A DNA stretch of 50,210 nt, taken from assembly GCA_025937835.1 (NCBI GenBank), contig JAICQO010000044.1, positions 1 through 50,210 of the forward strand, read 5' to 3'. Under the pieces are notes generated by a model, which made no database searches, was not told the origin of the DNA, and saw only the letters and a list, made by a program, of their open reading frames with translations. Source of the DNA: Polyangiaceae bacterium (GTDB taxonomy: Bacteria > Myxococcota_A > Polyangia > Polyangiales > Polyangiaceae). Position 1 is the stretch's first letter. Each line of letters opens with the position of its first letter. Positions 34,598-45,783 of this stretch are shown one piece after another. The position numbers and the translations under genes were made by a program.

Positions 34598-36811
34598 TCA
34601 GCGGTGACCGGCGGATTCGAGCCGTCGTAAGAAGCGCCGCACCTCGCGGAAGTCGCTGAGGCTGAATTTGGCGAACGAGAACGGGCTGCCGACGCGCACC
34701 GTGAAGGCGTCCGCCGGGCACGCGCGAAACAGCTCCTCGTCGGTCTGATCGTCGCCGATCGCCAGCACGAAATCGGGCTCGACCTCGCGGATGATGCGCA
34801 GCGCCGCCGCCCCCTTGTTCACGCCGGCGTTGCGGATCTCGACCACCATCTTGCCCTCGAGCACCTGGACGTCGAAGTTCGCCGTAAACTGCGTGACCTC
34901 GTCGATCAGCTCCTTGGCGCGCTGCGCGCCGAGCTCCGGCTCGCAGCGCCGGTAGTGCCAGGCCAGCGCGAAGTCCTTCTCTTCGAGCAGCGAGCCCGCG
35001 ACGCGATCGACGTACATCTGCAAAATCGGACGGATCCGCGACTTCCAGTGCGAAGCAACCGGCTGGAGCAGGCGCCAGGAGCCGTTCAGGTCGCGGAGCG
35101 ATGCGCCGTGCTCGGCGGCCATGCGCAGCTTTGGATTCGGGAACCAGGCGTCGAGCACGGACCGATCGCGGCCGCTGATCAAGAACGTCGCGTTCTGCGG
35201 TTTTTGGAGCAAGTCCATCAGTAACGACGACAGCTCGTTGTCGGGTGCCGCCAGGTTCGGCTGCATCGCGAACGGCACCAGCGTCCCGTCGTAGTCGAGC
35301 AAGATCAGAGCTCGGCGCGCGGAGCGGTAGTGTTCGATGACGTCGTCTTGCAGCGCCGGGGTCAGGTGCTTGGTCGCGAGCTGGCCTTGCTTGGCCTTGA
35401 CCTTGGCGAGCGAGGCCAAAAAGTGGGTGGCCCAGCGCTGGGCGTCGTACGCCTTGAGCCGCTCCTGCATCGGCCGGTTGCGACGGATCTGCTCCTCCGG
35501 TTCCATGGTCAGGGCCTGATGCAGCGCGTCCGCGATCTCGGCGTAGTGGTTCGGGTTGATCAGGATCGCCTCGCTGAGCTCGCGGGCGGCGCCGGCCATC
35601 TCGCTCAAGATCAGCACGCCCGTACCGTCGGGCTTCGAGGCCAGGTACTCCTTGGCGACCAGGTTCATCCCGTCGCGCAGCGGCGTGATCAGCGCCACCG
35701 GTGATAGCTCGTACAGCGCGCTCAGCGTTTCGAACTCGAGCGAGCGGTACTGGTACACGATCGGCACCCACTCCATCGTCCCGAACAGGCCGTTGATCTG
35801 ACCGACGCGCTCGTCGATCTCGTGCTTCATCGTCTGGTACTGCGCGATCTCGGCGCGCGACGGCAGCACGGTGAGCAGGAACACGACCTTCTCGCGCCAC
35901 TCGGGGTAGCGCATCAAGAACTCTTCGAAGCCGCGCAGGCGGTTCAAGATGCCCTTGGTGTAGTCGAGACGATCCACCGAAAAAACCGCGGTTCTGCCGC
36001 GGATCCCGGAGAGGATCTCGTTCTTCCGCGCCTTCACCGCGTCGGACGAGGCGGCGCTCATGAAGCGTTCGAAGTCGATGCCGATCGGGAACGTGTCGGC
36101 GCGGCGCACCTGGTCCTGCATCGCAATCTGGCCGAGGTGGTGGTCGTGGCCGAGCACACGGAAAACGCAGTTCAAGAAATACTGCGTGTACTCGTGGGTG
36201 TGAAAGCCGACGAGGTCGGCGCCCAACATGCCGCTCAGCAGGTCGCGCTTCCATGCGTTCGGCATCAGCCGGAAGATCTCGTGTGCTGGAAACGGCACGT
36301 GCAAGAAGAAGCCGATCGTCGCGTCGGGCACCGCCTCACGCAACATGCCCGGCAACAGCAAGAGCTGGTAGTCGTGGATCCAGATCTCGTCGCCCGGCTC
36401 GATCAGCTCGAGCAGCGCGCGCCGGAAGCGCTGGTTCACCCGCACGTAGTTCTGGAACGCGCGCGGGTCGTAATCGACGTGCGAGGGGAAATAGTGAAAC
36501 AGCGGCCAGAGCGTGCGATTCGGGAAGCCGTGATAAAAATCTTCGGTGTCGTCCGCCGTCAGGAACACCGGGTACGCGCCGTGTTTCTCGAGCGCCGTCT
36601 GCTGAATCGTGGCTTGCTGGGACTCGGGCACCGCGCTGCCGGGCCATCCGACCCACACGTATTGGAAGTCCGGTTCGGCTTGTTTTCTCCGCTCCAGGTA
36701 GGCCCCGAGCGCGGTCACCAAACCGCCCGAGCTCGCCACGAACTCGAAGCGCGCGCCGTCCTGACGCAAGGTGAACGGCAGCCGATTCGACACCACGATC
36801 AAACGACCCAT
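34598..36811 (-). CDS. otsA: Trehalose-6-phosphate synthase/phosphatase fusion
   Basis: A 737-residue bifunctional enzyme from ATG 36811 (MGRLIVVSNRLPF). A GAGGAG ribosome site lies twelve bases upstream. The N-terminal ~475 residues are a GT20 trehalose-phosphate synthase: SSGGLVTAL, WVGWPG, FFLHVPFPAHEIFR, GFHTHEYTQYF, FPIGIDFERF and RDGMNLVAKEY. The C-terminal ~240 are an HAD trehalose-phosphatase: LLDYDGTLVPF (both Asp), LISGRDRS, AEHGASLRD and IGDDQTDEELF. It makes trehalose from UDP-glucose and glucose-6-phosphate for osmotic or desiccation protection. A fused OtsA-OtsB is known in some bacteria and is the rule in plants and fungi. The gene is divergent from trpS. Confidence 0.95.
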   Translation of the reverse strand: MGRLIVVSNRLPFTLRQDGARFEFVASSGGLVTALGAYLERRKQAEPDFQYVWVGWPGSAVPESQQATIQQTALEKHGAYPVFLTADDTEDFYHGFPNRTLWPLFHYFPSHVDYDPRAFQNYVRVNQRFRRALLELIEPGDEIWIHDYQLLLLPGMLREAVPDATIGFFLHVPFPAHEIFRLMPNAWKRDLLSGMLGADLVGFHTHEYTQYFLNCVFRVLGHDHHLGQIAMQDQVRRADTFPIGIDFERFMSAASSDAVKARKNEILSGIRGRTAVFSVDRLDYTKGILNRLRGFEEFLMRYPEWREKVVFLLTVLPSRAEIAQYQTMKHEIDERVGQINGLFGTMEWVPIVYQYRSLEFETLSALYELSPVALITPLRDGMNLVAKEYLASKPDGTGVLILSEMAGAARELSEAILINPNHYAEIADALHQALTMEPEEQIRRNRPMQERLKAYDAQRWATHFLASLAKVKAKQGQLATKHLTPALQDDVIEHYRSARRALILLDYDGTLVPFAMQPNLAAPDNELSSLLMDLLQKPQNATFLISGRDRSVLDAWFPNPKLRMAAEHGASLRDLNGSWRLLQPVASHWKSRIRPILQMYVDRVAGSLLEEKDFALAWHYRRCEPELGAQRAKELIDEVTQFTANFDVQVLEGKMVVEIRNAGVNKGAAALRIIREVEPDFVLAIGDDQTDEELFRACPADAFTVRVGSPFSFAKFSLSDFREVRRFLRRLESAGHR

Positions 36812-36966
36812 TTCGCGACGCAACTCCTCTCGAAGCGGACAGCCTAGCTCGAACGAGTGGCGGCTCTCCGGTGCTTTACGCTACGGGTCAGTGTGACACG
36901 CTACGGCTTTACGGGGCTCATTTTCGGAACTAGCGTCGCCGGCCTCGGACGAATCGGCAGAACTCA

Positions 36967-38061
36967 ATGGAAAACAGCAGCGGAACCTTCGAAGAAAGCG
37001 TGCGACGTTCGGCCGCGATCTGGCGCGACCTCCCCGAGCACCCGCAGCGCTATCGCGTGCTCACTGGAGACCGGCCGACGGGGGCCCTGCACATCGGTCA
37101 CTACTTCGGCTCGCTACGAAACCGGGTCAAGCTCCAGAACCTGGGCGTCGAGCTGTTCGTGGTGATCGCGGACTACCAGGTGCTCACCGATCACGACTCG
37201 GTCGACAAGGTCCCCGAGCACGTGCGTGAGATCGTGCTCGACTACCTCTCGGTCGGCATCGATCCGGACCAGCGCTCCACCTACGTTTTTCCGCACAGCC
37301 ACGTTCCGGCGCTCAATCAGCTGCTGGTGCCGTTTCTCACGCTGGTCGGCATGGGCGAGCTCGATCGCAACCCGACCGTCAAAGAGGAGATCGACGCGGC
37401 CGGGCTCACCAACGTGAACGCCGCGATGTACGCCTACCCCGTGCATCAAGCGGCCGACATCCTGTTCTGCAAGGGCAACGTCGTGCCCGTCGGGCGCGAC
37501 CAGCTGCCGCACCTCGAGTTGTCGCGGAAGATCGCCCGCCGCTTCAACAACCGCTTTTGCAAAGGTGGTACCGACGTGTTTCCGGAGCCTGCCGCGCTGT
37601 TGTCCGAGGCACCGAAGATCCTCGGGCTCGACGGCACGCAGAAGATGAGCAAGAGCCGAAACAACGCCGTCTATCTGAAGGCCACCGCGGACGAGACGGC
37701 CGCGCTGATCAAGTCGGCCAAGACGGACGCCGAGCGTCGCATCACCTTCGAGCCGGAGCGCAGGCCAGAGGTCGCGAATTTGCTGACCCTGATCGGCCTG
37801 TGTACGGGCGAGGAACCGGCCGCCATCGCCGAGCGCATCGGAGACTCGGGAGGGTTCGCGCTCAAGCAAGCGCTGACCGCCGCGCTGAACGACACCCTCG
37901 CGCCGATCCGTGCGCGCCGCGCCGAGCTCGCGCGCGACGCGATCGCGGTCGTTCGCAGCGTCCTCGGTCGCGGCATCGCCGAGGCCAACGCCCGCGCCGA
38001 GCGCACCCTCGGCGAAATGCGCGCCGCCATGAACATGGACTACGCGCTCGGCCCGTCCTGA
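36967..38061 (+). CDS. trpS: Tryptophanyl-tRNA synthetase
   Basis: A 364-residue class I synthetase. The HIGH motif is in TGALHIGHYFGS and the KMSKS motif in DGTQKMSKSRNN. The AYPVHQAADILFCKGNVVPVG region binds Trp. The length is slightly above the usual 330-350 because of an N-terminal extension of ~25 residues before YRVLTGDRPTG. It charges tRNA-Trp in the cytoplasm. ATG 36967 is the first start in frame with a plausible distance from the divergent promoter. Confidence 0.97.
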   Translation: MENSSGTFEESVRRSAAIWRDLPEHPQRYRVLTGDRPTGALHIGHYFGSLRNRVKLQNLGVELFVVIADYQVLTDHDSVDKVPEHVREIVLDYLSVGIDPDQRSTYVFPHSHVPALNQLLVPFLTLVGMGELDRNPTVKEEIDAAGLTNVNAAMYAYPVHQAADILFCKGNVVPVGRDQLPHLELSRKIARRFNNRFCKGGTDVFPEPAALLSEAPKILGLDGTQKMSKSRNNAVYLKATADETAALIKSAKTDAERRITFEPERRPEVANLLTLIGLCTGEEPAAIAERIGDSGGFALKQALTAALNDTLAPIRARRAELARDAIAVVRSVLGRGIAEANARAERTLGEMRAAMNMDYALGPS

Positions 38062-38161
38062 CAGCTGGTCAGCGGACGGTTTGGCCGCCCTGGGGGCTTC
38101 CCCACCCTGGCCCGATCGTGCCGTCTTCCGCTCTCTGTCCTGTAATGCTACGCCAGCCAAT

Positions 38162-38177
38162 CCCCGCCCGGGCGGGG
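38162..38177. promoter_or_regulatory. Perfect 16-bp GC palindrome before yebC
   Basis: CCCCGCCCGGGCGGGG is fully self-complementary and lies 20 bases before the yebC start. It could form a strong mRNA hairpin close to the ribosome site or serve as a protein site. There is no T-tract, so it is not a standard terminator. Confidence 0.5.
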
Positions 38178-38197
38178 CCCAGCAAAGCCATGTCAAT

Positions 38198-38953
38198 ATG
38201 AGCGGCCATTCCAAGTGGGCGACAATCAAAAGGAAAAAGGGCGCGACCGATGCGGCCCGCGGTAAGGTGTTCACGCGCCTGGCGCGCGAGCTCACGACGG
38301 CGGCGCGGATCGGCGGTGGGGACCTCGACGGCAACGCGCGCCTGCGCAAGGCCGTCGCCGACGCCAAGGCGCAGCAGATGCCCGGTGAAAACATCAAGCG
38401 GGCGATCCAGCGGGGCACGGGCGAAATCGAGGGCGTCTCCTACGACGAGGTCCTCTACGAGGGCACCGGCCCCGCGGGGACTCTGTTTCTGGTCGAGGGC
38501 ATGACCGACAACAGGAACCGCACCGCCGCCGAGATCCGCAAGGTGTTCGAGAAGCACAGCGGGACGATGGGCGGCTCCGGGACCGCTGGCTGGGCCTTCG
38601 ATCGCATGGGCGTGATCACCCTGGAGCGCGCGTCCGTCACCGAGGATCAGTTGATGGAAGCCGCCGTCGGCGCTGGCGCGGACGACTACCGCGACGAGGG
38701 GGAAGTGTGGACCGTCTACACACCTCCGAACGACGTCGATCGCGTGACAGCTGCGCTCGAAGCGGCCAAACTGCACGTGCAATCGAGCAAAGTCGCGTTC
38801 ATCGCCAAGACCAAGAAGAACGTCTCCGGACGCGAAGCGGAGGTGTGCTTGAACCTGGTCGACGCGCTCGACGAGCACGACGACGTGCAGAGCGTGCACA
38901 CCGACTTCGATATCTCCGAGGAGGAGCTGCAGCGGATTGCGCAGCTCGGTTGA
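38198..38953 (+). CDS. yebC: YebC/PmpR family protein
   Basis: A 251-residue member of the YebC/TACO1 family (about 245 residues). The signature N-terminus is SGHSKWATIKRKKGATDAARGKVFTRLAREL, given here as two segments in 38201-38300. Then follow GGGDLDGNARLRKAV, KRAIQRGTGE and YEGTGPAGTLFLVEGMTDNRNRT at about 38450-38520. Members have been described as DNA-binding regulators and, more recently, as ribosome-associated factors that help translation through proline stretches. ATG 38198 is overlapped by a mini-frame ATG-TCA-ATA-TGA (38190-38201) whose stop overlaps the start. In many bacteria it sits with ruvC, but not here. Confidence 0.95.
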   Translation: MSGHSKWATIKRKKGATDAARGKVFTRLARELTTAARIGGGDLDGNARLRKAVADAKAQQMPGENIKRAIQRGTGEIEGVSYDEVLYEGTGPAGTLFLVEGMTDNRNRTAAEIRKVFEKHSGTMGGSGTAGWAFDRMGVITLERASVTEDQLMEAAVGAGADDYRDEGEVWTVYTPPNDVDRVTAALEAAKLHVQSSKVAFIAKTKKNVSGREAEVCLNLVDALDEHDDVQSVHTDFDISEEELQRIAQLG

Positions 38954-38990
38954 GCTCTGCCGCGAGGTAGCTCGAAATCAGGCACCAACC

Positions 38991-39605
38991 ATGCGTGTCG
39001 CTTCGGGTTCTCTCGGTAAACAGAAGCTCTTGCTGGCGGCTCTGCTGCTGCTTCTGCCGCAGCTCGGCGGCTGCCAGTACCTGTTCGGAGATTTCAGCGA
39101 AGAGCCGCTGAGCGAACCGGACGGCGGGAGCGGCGGCGACCAGGGGACGCCCGCTTTCTGCGACGAAGGCACGTCTGAGTGCGAGGGCTCGCAGCTCCTG
39201 GCTTGCGTAGACGGCTTCCTCAACTTTCAGGAGGACTGCGTGACGGCGGAGCGCTGCGACGATAGCGGTGCCGGCCGCTGCCTTCTCTGCGTCGAAGGCG
39301 AGTTCGAATGCATCGACGAGAAGAGCTCCCATCGCTGCGCGGGCGGCGGGTGGGTCGCAGAGCCCGATTGCGAGGACGGCTTGCGCTGCGACGAGGAGCT
39401 CGAACAATGCGCCGCGTGCCGGGTGGGCGACGGCGTCTGCGCCGCGGGCGGCCTCGCCGTGTGCCGCTGCCTTCCGGATCAGAGCGGCTGGGAGGTGCAC
39501 ACCTGCGCGCTCGGCTGCAAAGACGAGGGGTTGAACGACCACTGCATCGACGGCATCAGCACTCTGGGCGGTCCGCTCGATGCCTGCAGCGGCATCGGCG
39601 ACTGA
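38991..39605 (+). CDS. Cys-rich lipoprotein
   Basis: A 204-residue lipoprotein from ATG 38991. The signal LLLAALLLLLPQLGGC ends in a strong lipobox. The mature part has regularly spaced cysteines in short repeats (FCDEGTSECEGSQLLACVDG, DCVTAERCDDSGAGRCLLCV, HRCAGGGWVAEPDCEDGLRC, LEQCAACRVGDGVCAAGG), like the Cys-rich heads of other myxobacterial surface proteins. Each block contains a C-x-G/D-x...W/F-x...C-x-C pattern that would be held by disulfides. The function is unknown. It follows yebC by 37 bases on the same strand. Confidence 0.8.
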   Translation: MRVASGSLGKQKLLLAALLLLLPQLGGCQYLFGDFSEEPLSEPDGGSGGDQGTPAFCDEGTSECEGSQLLACVDGFLNFQEDCVTAERCDDSGAGRCLLCVEGEFECIDEKSSHRCAGGGWVAEPDCEDGLRCDEELEQCAACRVGDGVCAAGGLAVCRCLPDQSGWEVHTCALGCKDEGLNDHCIDGISTLGGPLDACSGIGD

Positions 39606-39610
39606 CCGAG

Positions 39611-40279
39611 TCACATGCCGGGCCAGCGAAACTGCACGGCCGAAAAATAGGTGAAGGCCATGTGCGAAAAGATCGCGGGCGACAGCCGCCCGAAGCGCGC
39701 CGCCATGAAGCTCCAGACGATGCCGCAGCCGAGCGCGGCGATCATCAGCAGCGGGTTCAGCCCCGCCACTGGATCGCGCAGCGCGAACAACGTCGGCGCG
39801 AGCGAGAGCGAGTAGCAGAGCGCCGACAAGATCCAGCCGCGCCGCGAGCCGAAGCGCTCCGAGAGCAGATCCAGCACGAGGCCGCGCCACACGAGCTCCT
39901 CCAGGGCCGCGGCGAGCAGCAGCGCGGCGGTGAGCAGCACGCTGTGCTGGAGGGTCTCCGGATCGCCGAGCTGCAGGTAGACGCGGTAGAGCCAGGCTTG
40001 CCGCTCCGTGCCGCTCGGCGTCAGCGCTCCCCGCGCCACGAACGACGCGAGCAGCAACGCCGCGGCGCTCAGGGCGCCGATCGAGAGGTCGCCCCAGCGC
40101 GGCGTGAAGCGATCGACCAGCGTGCCGCTCTCCCAGAACCGGTGCAGGGCCACGGCCGACAGCAACAGCGAGGGCAGCAAGATCCACAGCCAGAACAGCG
40201 AGCTACCCTGGAGGCTCTCGCGAAACGCGAGCGCGTTGCCGGCGGCGCTGACCAGGATCGCGAGCGCGACGCGCTTCAT
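39611..40279 (-). CDS. CPBP-family intramembrane metalloprotease
   Basis: A 222-residue polytopic protein with about six membrane helices. The catalytic EExxxR motif is in LEELVWRGLVLDLL and a second metal-ligand motif in LSPAIFSHMAFTYFS, as in the CAAX protease/bacteriocin-processing (Abi) family. The start ATG 40279 shares four bases (ATGA) with the coaBC stop. The family cleaves prenylated or other membrane substrates; in bacteria the substrate is usually unknown. Confidence 0.88.
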   Translation of the reverse strand: MKRVALAILVSAAGNALAFRESLQGSSLFWLWILLPSLLLSAVALHRFWESGTLVDRFTPRWGDLSIGALSAAALLLASFVARGALTPSGTERQAWLYRVYLQLGDPETLQHSVLLTAALLLAAALEELVWRGLVLDLLSERFGSRRGWILSALCYSLSLAPTLFALRDPVAGLNPLLMIAALGCGIVWSFMAARFGRLSPAIFSHMAFTYFSAVQFRWPGM

Positions 40280-41496
40280 TCCGCGAGCCTCTCGCTCAGC
40301 CAATCCAAGAGCCGCTCGGCAGCCTGGGCCTTGGGCGCGGGCCCGAACGGAGCGGCCGTGTCCGGGCCGACCAGCGTGAGCCGGATGTCGTCCCGCCCGA
40401 TCGACTCCGCGGCGTGATTGGCGACCACCAGATCGACGCGCTTCTTCGTCAGCTTCTCGCGCGCGCTCGCGATCAGCCGCTCGTCGCTGTCGGTCTCGAG
40501 CGCAAAGCCCACCAGCACGGGGCGTGCACCGGTTCGGCGCGCGCCGACCTCGGCCAGCAAATCCGGGTTCGGCTCGAGCTCGAGCGTGAGTGGGCCCGAG
40601 CGCTTGAGCTTGCTCTCGCTCGCGGCCCTGGGGCGGTAATCGGCCACTGCGGCAGCCATGATCAGCGCGTCGGCCCGCGACAGGTCCGCGCCGAGCGCCT
40701 CCCACAGCGCTTGCTTCAGCGACAGCGCGCTCTCCACGTCGACGCGGCGAACGCCCGGCGGGGTCGGCAGCGCCACGGGGCCCGCGATCAGCGTCACCTC
40801 GGCGCCACGGCTTCGTGCCCGCTCGGCGAGGGCGAACCCGAGCTTGCCGCTCGAGCGGTTCGTCAGTGAGCGCACCGGATCCAGCGCCTCGAGCGTGGGG
40901 CCCGCCGTGATCACGAGCCTCTGCCCCGACAGCGCGCCGCCCGAAAACAGCCCAGAAATCGCGAGCGCGATCTGCTCCGGCTCCGCCATGCGCCCGAGGC
41001 CGCGCTCGCCGGAGGCGACCTCGCCGTCCACCGGTCCGGCGAAGCGCACGCCGTCGGCGGTGAGCGTGCTCACGTTGCGCTGAGTCGCCGGGTGGCTCCA
41101 CATGTTCGGGTGCATGGCGGGCGCCACCAAGACCGGGCAGTGCGCCGACAGCGCGATCGCCGCGATCAGATCGTCGGCGCGGCCGGCGGCCAGGCGCGAC
41201 AGACAATCCGCGCTCGCTGGCGCGATCACGAGCGCGTCGCTGTTCCTGGCGAGCTCCACGTGGAGCTCGCCGCCGTGAGCGCGGTCGAACAGGTCGCTGA
41301 GCGGCGGCTTGCCGTTCAAGCCCTGAAACGTGGCGGGCCCCACGAACTCGAGCGCTGCGCGGCTCAATACCACCTCCACGCTCGCGCCCGCCTTGCGCAG
41401 GAGCCGCAGCAACGCCGCCGCCTTGTAGGCCGCGATGCTCCCGGTCACGCACAGCGTGATGCGGCGGCCGGAAACGGGAGGCGGCGGTTCACTCAT
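40276..41496 (-). CDS. coaBC: Bifunctional CoaBC (4'-phosphopantothenoylcysteine synthesis/decarboxylation)
   Basis: A 406-residue enzyme of coenzyme A synthesis. The N-terminal CoaC flavoprotein half has LCVTGSIAAYKAAALL, LHVELARNSDALVIAPASAD and PAMHPNMW. The C-terminal CoaB half has VITAGPTLEALDPVRSLTNR, SSGKLGFALAERA, MAAAVADYRP and VGFALETD. It ligates cysteine to 4'-phosphopantothenate and decarboxylates the product. The length is typical. The glycosylase stop is 16 bases upstream, so it sits inside the feo transcription run. Confidence 0.95.
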   Translation of the reverse strand: MSEPPPPVSGRRITLCVTGSIAAYKAAALLRLLRKAGASVEVVLSRAALEFVGPATFQGLNGKPPLSDLFDRAHGGELHVELARNSDALVIAPASADCLSRLAAGRADDLIAAIALSAHCPVLVAPAMHPNMWSHPATQRNVSTLTADGVRFAGPVDGEVASGERGLGRMAEPEQIALAISGLFSGGALSGQRLVITAGPTLEALDPVRSLTNRSSGKLGFALAERARSRGAEVTLIAGPVALPTPPGVRRVDVESALSLKQALWEALGADLSRADALIMAAAVADYRPRAASESKLKRSGPLTLELEPNPDLLAEVGARRTGARPVLVGFALETDSDERLIASAREKLTKKRVDLVVANHAAESIGRDDIRLTLVGPDTAAPFGPAPKAQAAERLLDWLSERLAE

Positions 41497-41512
41497 CGAG
41501 ACGGGTGTAACC

Positions 41513-42126
41513 TTACTTCACCCGGGCCACTCCGGCGCGGCGGAACGGCGAGACGTAGCGGCTGTCGGGGTCGTAGAAGCGGTACAGCCGCGCGGCCCAC
41601 GGACCCGCATAATCCACGCCGATCCGCGGCGAGCGCGCCACCTTCGAGGCCGGGCCGTCGAGCAGGTAGAGGGGGCTCTCGGGGCTCGTCAAGTCCCTGC
41701 CGTAAGCGGCCCGGTCGATCGCGAACGCGCGGCAGAGCTTGCCGGGCCCGTTGGTGAGCTCGCGCCGCGCCGCGGCGATGCCCCGGCGCTCGGCCATCAA
41801 TTCGATGCCTTCGAGCGGCTCGACGGCGCGGATCAGCACGGCGTGCGGTAACCCAGCCGCGGTCGTGACCAGGTTGAAATTCCAATGCATGCCGTAGACG
41901 AAGAAGACGTAGGCGTGGCCCGGCGGGCCGAACATCACCTCGGTCCGCGCGGTGCGCCGCCCCCCGTAGGAGTGAGCGGCTCGGTCTTCCGGCCCGCTGT
42001 AGGCCTCGGCCTCGACGATGCGCCCGCTGACGCGGCCCTCCGGGGTCTCGTGCACCAGCAGCTTGCCGATCGCGTCGCGCGCCACCTCGAGCACCGGCCG
42101 CGCGTAGAACGAACGCGGCAGGCGTT

Positions 42127-42130
<4 letters not shown>
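41513..42130 (-). CDS. mpg: DNA-3-methyladenine glycosylase (AAG/MPG family)
   Basis: A 205-residue base-excision repair glycosylase of the eukaryotic-type AAG fold. The motifs are SFYARPVLEVARDAIGKLLV, RIVEAEAYSGPEDRAAHSYG with the catalytic Glu, GHAYVFFVYGMHWNFNLV and NGPGKLCRAFAID. It removes alkylated purines such as 3-methyladenine. The GTG start at 42130 overlaps the feoB stop (GTGA), so it is translated behind feoB. An iron-import operon carrying an alkylation-repair enzyme is noted in the findings. Confidence 0.94.
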
Positions 42131-44312
<2,182 letters not shown>

Positions 44313-44316
<4 letters not shown>

Positions 44317-44600
44317 GGCTCGCCCCCGAGCCGCGCCTCGTCGAACAGCGGCGCGGTTTCGGCGGCGCTCGCGGCCTCGATGGGCGTCACCTCCACCGAG
44401 GCCGCCTCGGCGCGCCGGATCGACAGGCTCGAGCCGCGCACCAAGAGCTCGAGCGGATCGCCGAGCGGTGCCACGCCGATCACCTCGACGCGGGTGCCGG
44501 GCAGGATCCCGAGCTCGAGCAGGCGGCGGCGGAACGAGCCCGTTCCGGACACGGCGGTGACGCTGGCTTCGGTTCCCACGGCAAGCTCGGCAAGGCGCAT
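44313..44600 (-). CDS. feoA: Ferrous iron transport protein A
   Basis: A 95-residue SH3-like protein: MRLAELAVGTEASVTAV, then RRRLLELGILPGTRVEVIGV and DPLELLVRGSSLSIRRAEAA, the FeoA pattern. It is slightly longer than the usual 75-85 residues because of an Ala/Glu-rich tail. It supports FeoB in ferrous iron uptake. A Fur-like site lies about 38 bases upstream. Confidence 0.93.
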
Positions 44601-44637
44601 CGGACTATCGGGGTGGCTCTAGCACGCCTGGCGAGTA

Positions 44638-44652
44638 TGAAAACGACATTCA
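44638..44652. promoter_or_regulatory. Possible Fur box before feoA
   Basis: TGAAAACGACATTCA is a 15-base imperfect palindrome with TGAA/TTCA ends. It agrees with the 7-1-7 Fur consensus at about nine positions. It lies in the 55-base gap between the upstream kinase stop and feoA. The match is modest, and position supports it more than sequence. Confidence 0.45.
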
Positions 44653-44655
44653 AAT

Positions 44656-45639
44656 TCACGCGGGCTTCTGGGCCTCGGCGGCCCGCTCCCGCTTCAGCGC
44701 CGCGGCGCGCTGCACGCTTCTGCCGAGCGCGGCGGCGTCCACCGAGTGCGGCAGCACCCGCAAGATCTCGGTCAGCGCCTCGAGCATGGCCCGGGCGCTC
44801 GCGAAGCGCTGCTCCGGCTCGCGCGAGAGCGCTCGATGCACGAGCTCGGAAATCGCGAGCGGCAGCCCCGCTCGCTCGCGCGACAGCAGCGGCACGTGCG
44901 TCGTCTGCACCTTCTTCACGACGTCGAGATCCGTCGGCGCGTCGAACAGCCGCTTGCCCGTCAGCGCCTCCCAGAGCACGACGCCGAGGCTGAACAGATC
45001 GGTCTGCACGCTCGGCGGTTTGCCCGTGAGCAGCTCCGGCGCGAGGTAGGCGAGCTTGCCCTTGACCACGTTCGGCCGCGTCATGCGCGCGCGATCGCCG
45101 GCGCGGGCCAGCCCGAAGTCGGCGAGCTTCACCACGCCCGAGACGTCGAGCAGGATGTTCGTCGGCGTCACGTCGCGGTGCAGGATCGGCGCGCTCGAGC
45201 CGTTCCCGTCGAGGTGCGCGTGCGCCGCGTCGAGCCCGCGCAGCACCTCCACGCCCACCGCGGCCACGAGCTCCCAGTCCGGCAGCTCTCCGTCGTCGCG
45301 CAACAGGTTCACCCACTCGCGCAGGTGGATGCCGCGCACGAGCTCCGTCACCAGGTAGCGCTCGCCGGTCTCGTCGACCCCGAAGTCGTAGACCTGCACG
45401 ATGTTCGGGTGTTGCAGGCGCCCGCCGACGCGCGCCTCTTCCACGAACATCTCGAGCACCTCGTCGAAGCCGCGGCACGAAGGGTCGATGCGCTTGATCG
45501 CGACCGGACGCGTGAAGCCGTCGGCTCCTCGCACGATGCCGCGCCAGACGACGGCCATGCCGCCTTGCCCGAGCGGCTCGATCAGCTCGTAGCGCCCCGA
45601 CAGCACGCGACCGGCCCGATCTTCCACGGTTTCGCTCAT
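44656..45639 (-). CDS. Soluble Ser/Thr protein kinase
   Basis: A 327-residue Hanks-type kinase. Motifs: PLGQGGMAVVW, RPVAIKRID, catalytic loop LHRDVTPTNILL (D156), VKLADFGLARA and KLAYLAPELLTG. The C-terminal ~60 residues are helical and charged, without a membrane helix, so it is cytoplasmic. The HRDVTP loop (V and T in place of I and K-P-E) is a variant frequent in myxobacterial kinases. It lies upstream of feoA on the same strand (55 bases), but the Fur-like site suggests that feoA has its own promoter. Confidence 0.92.
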   Translation of the reverse strand: MSETVEDRAGRVLSGRYELIEPLGQGGMAVVWRGIVRGADGFTRPVAIKRIDPSCRGFDEVLEMFVEEARVGGRLQHPNIVQVYDFGVDETGERYLVTELVRGIHLREWVNLLRDDGELPDWELVAAVGVEVLRGLDAAHAHLDGNGSSAPILHRDVTPTNILLDVSGVVKLADFGLARAGDRARMTRPNVVKGKLAYLAPELLTGKPPSVQTDLFSLGVVLWEALTGKRLFDAPTDLDVVKKVQTTHVPLLSRERAGLPLAISELVHRALSREPEQRFASARAMLEALTEILRVLPHSVDAAALGRSVQRAAALKRERAAEAQKPA

Positions 45640-45783
45640 CGGCAGAGCTCCGCTCGTGCCGGGTAAGACCTAGTACCCAGGGGTGAGTGGCGTCCAATCG
45701 AGCGTTGGAAAAATACGTCCCGAAACGATCTGCACCGCAACGCGAATGTCGGTTGAAGCGGGAACGACCGGGAATCAAGATCG

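Noticed and set aside
34582-34600. Small GGCGC/GCGCC hairpin after the trehalose gene as a terminator
   Set aside because: The stem is only five pairs and no T-tract follows. I could not support it as a terminator.
33312-36254. Long minus-strand frame across the PLP enzyme and the trehalose enzyme
   Set aside because: It is out of frame with both, reads as Arg/Ala/Gly-rich noise, and both true genes in the same place have clear motifs.
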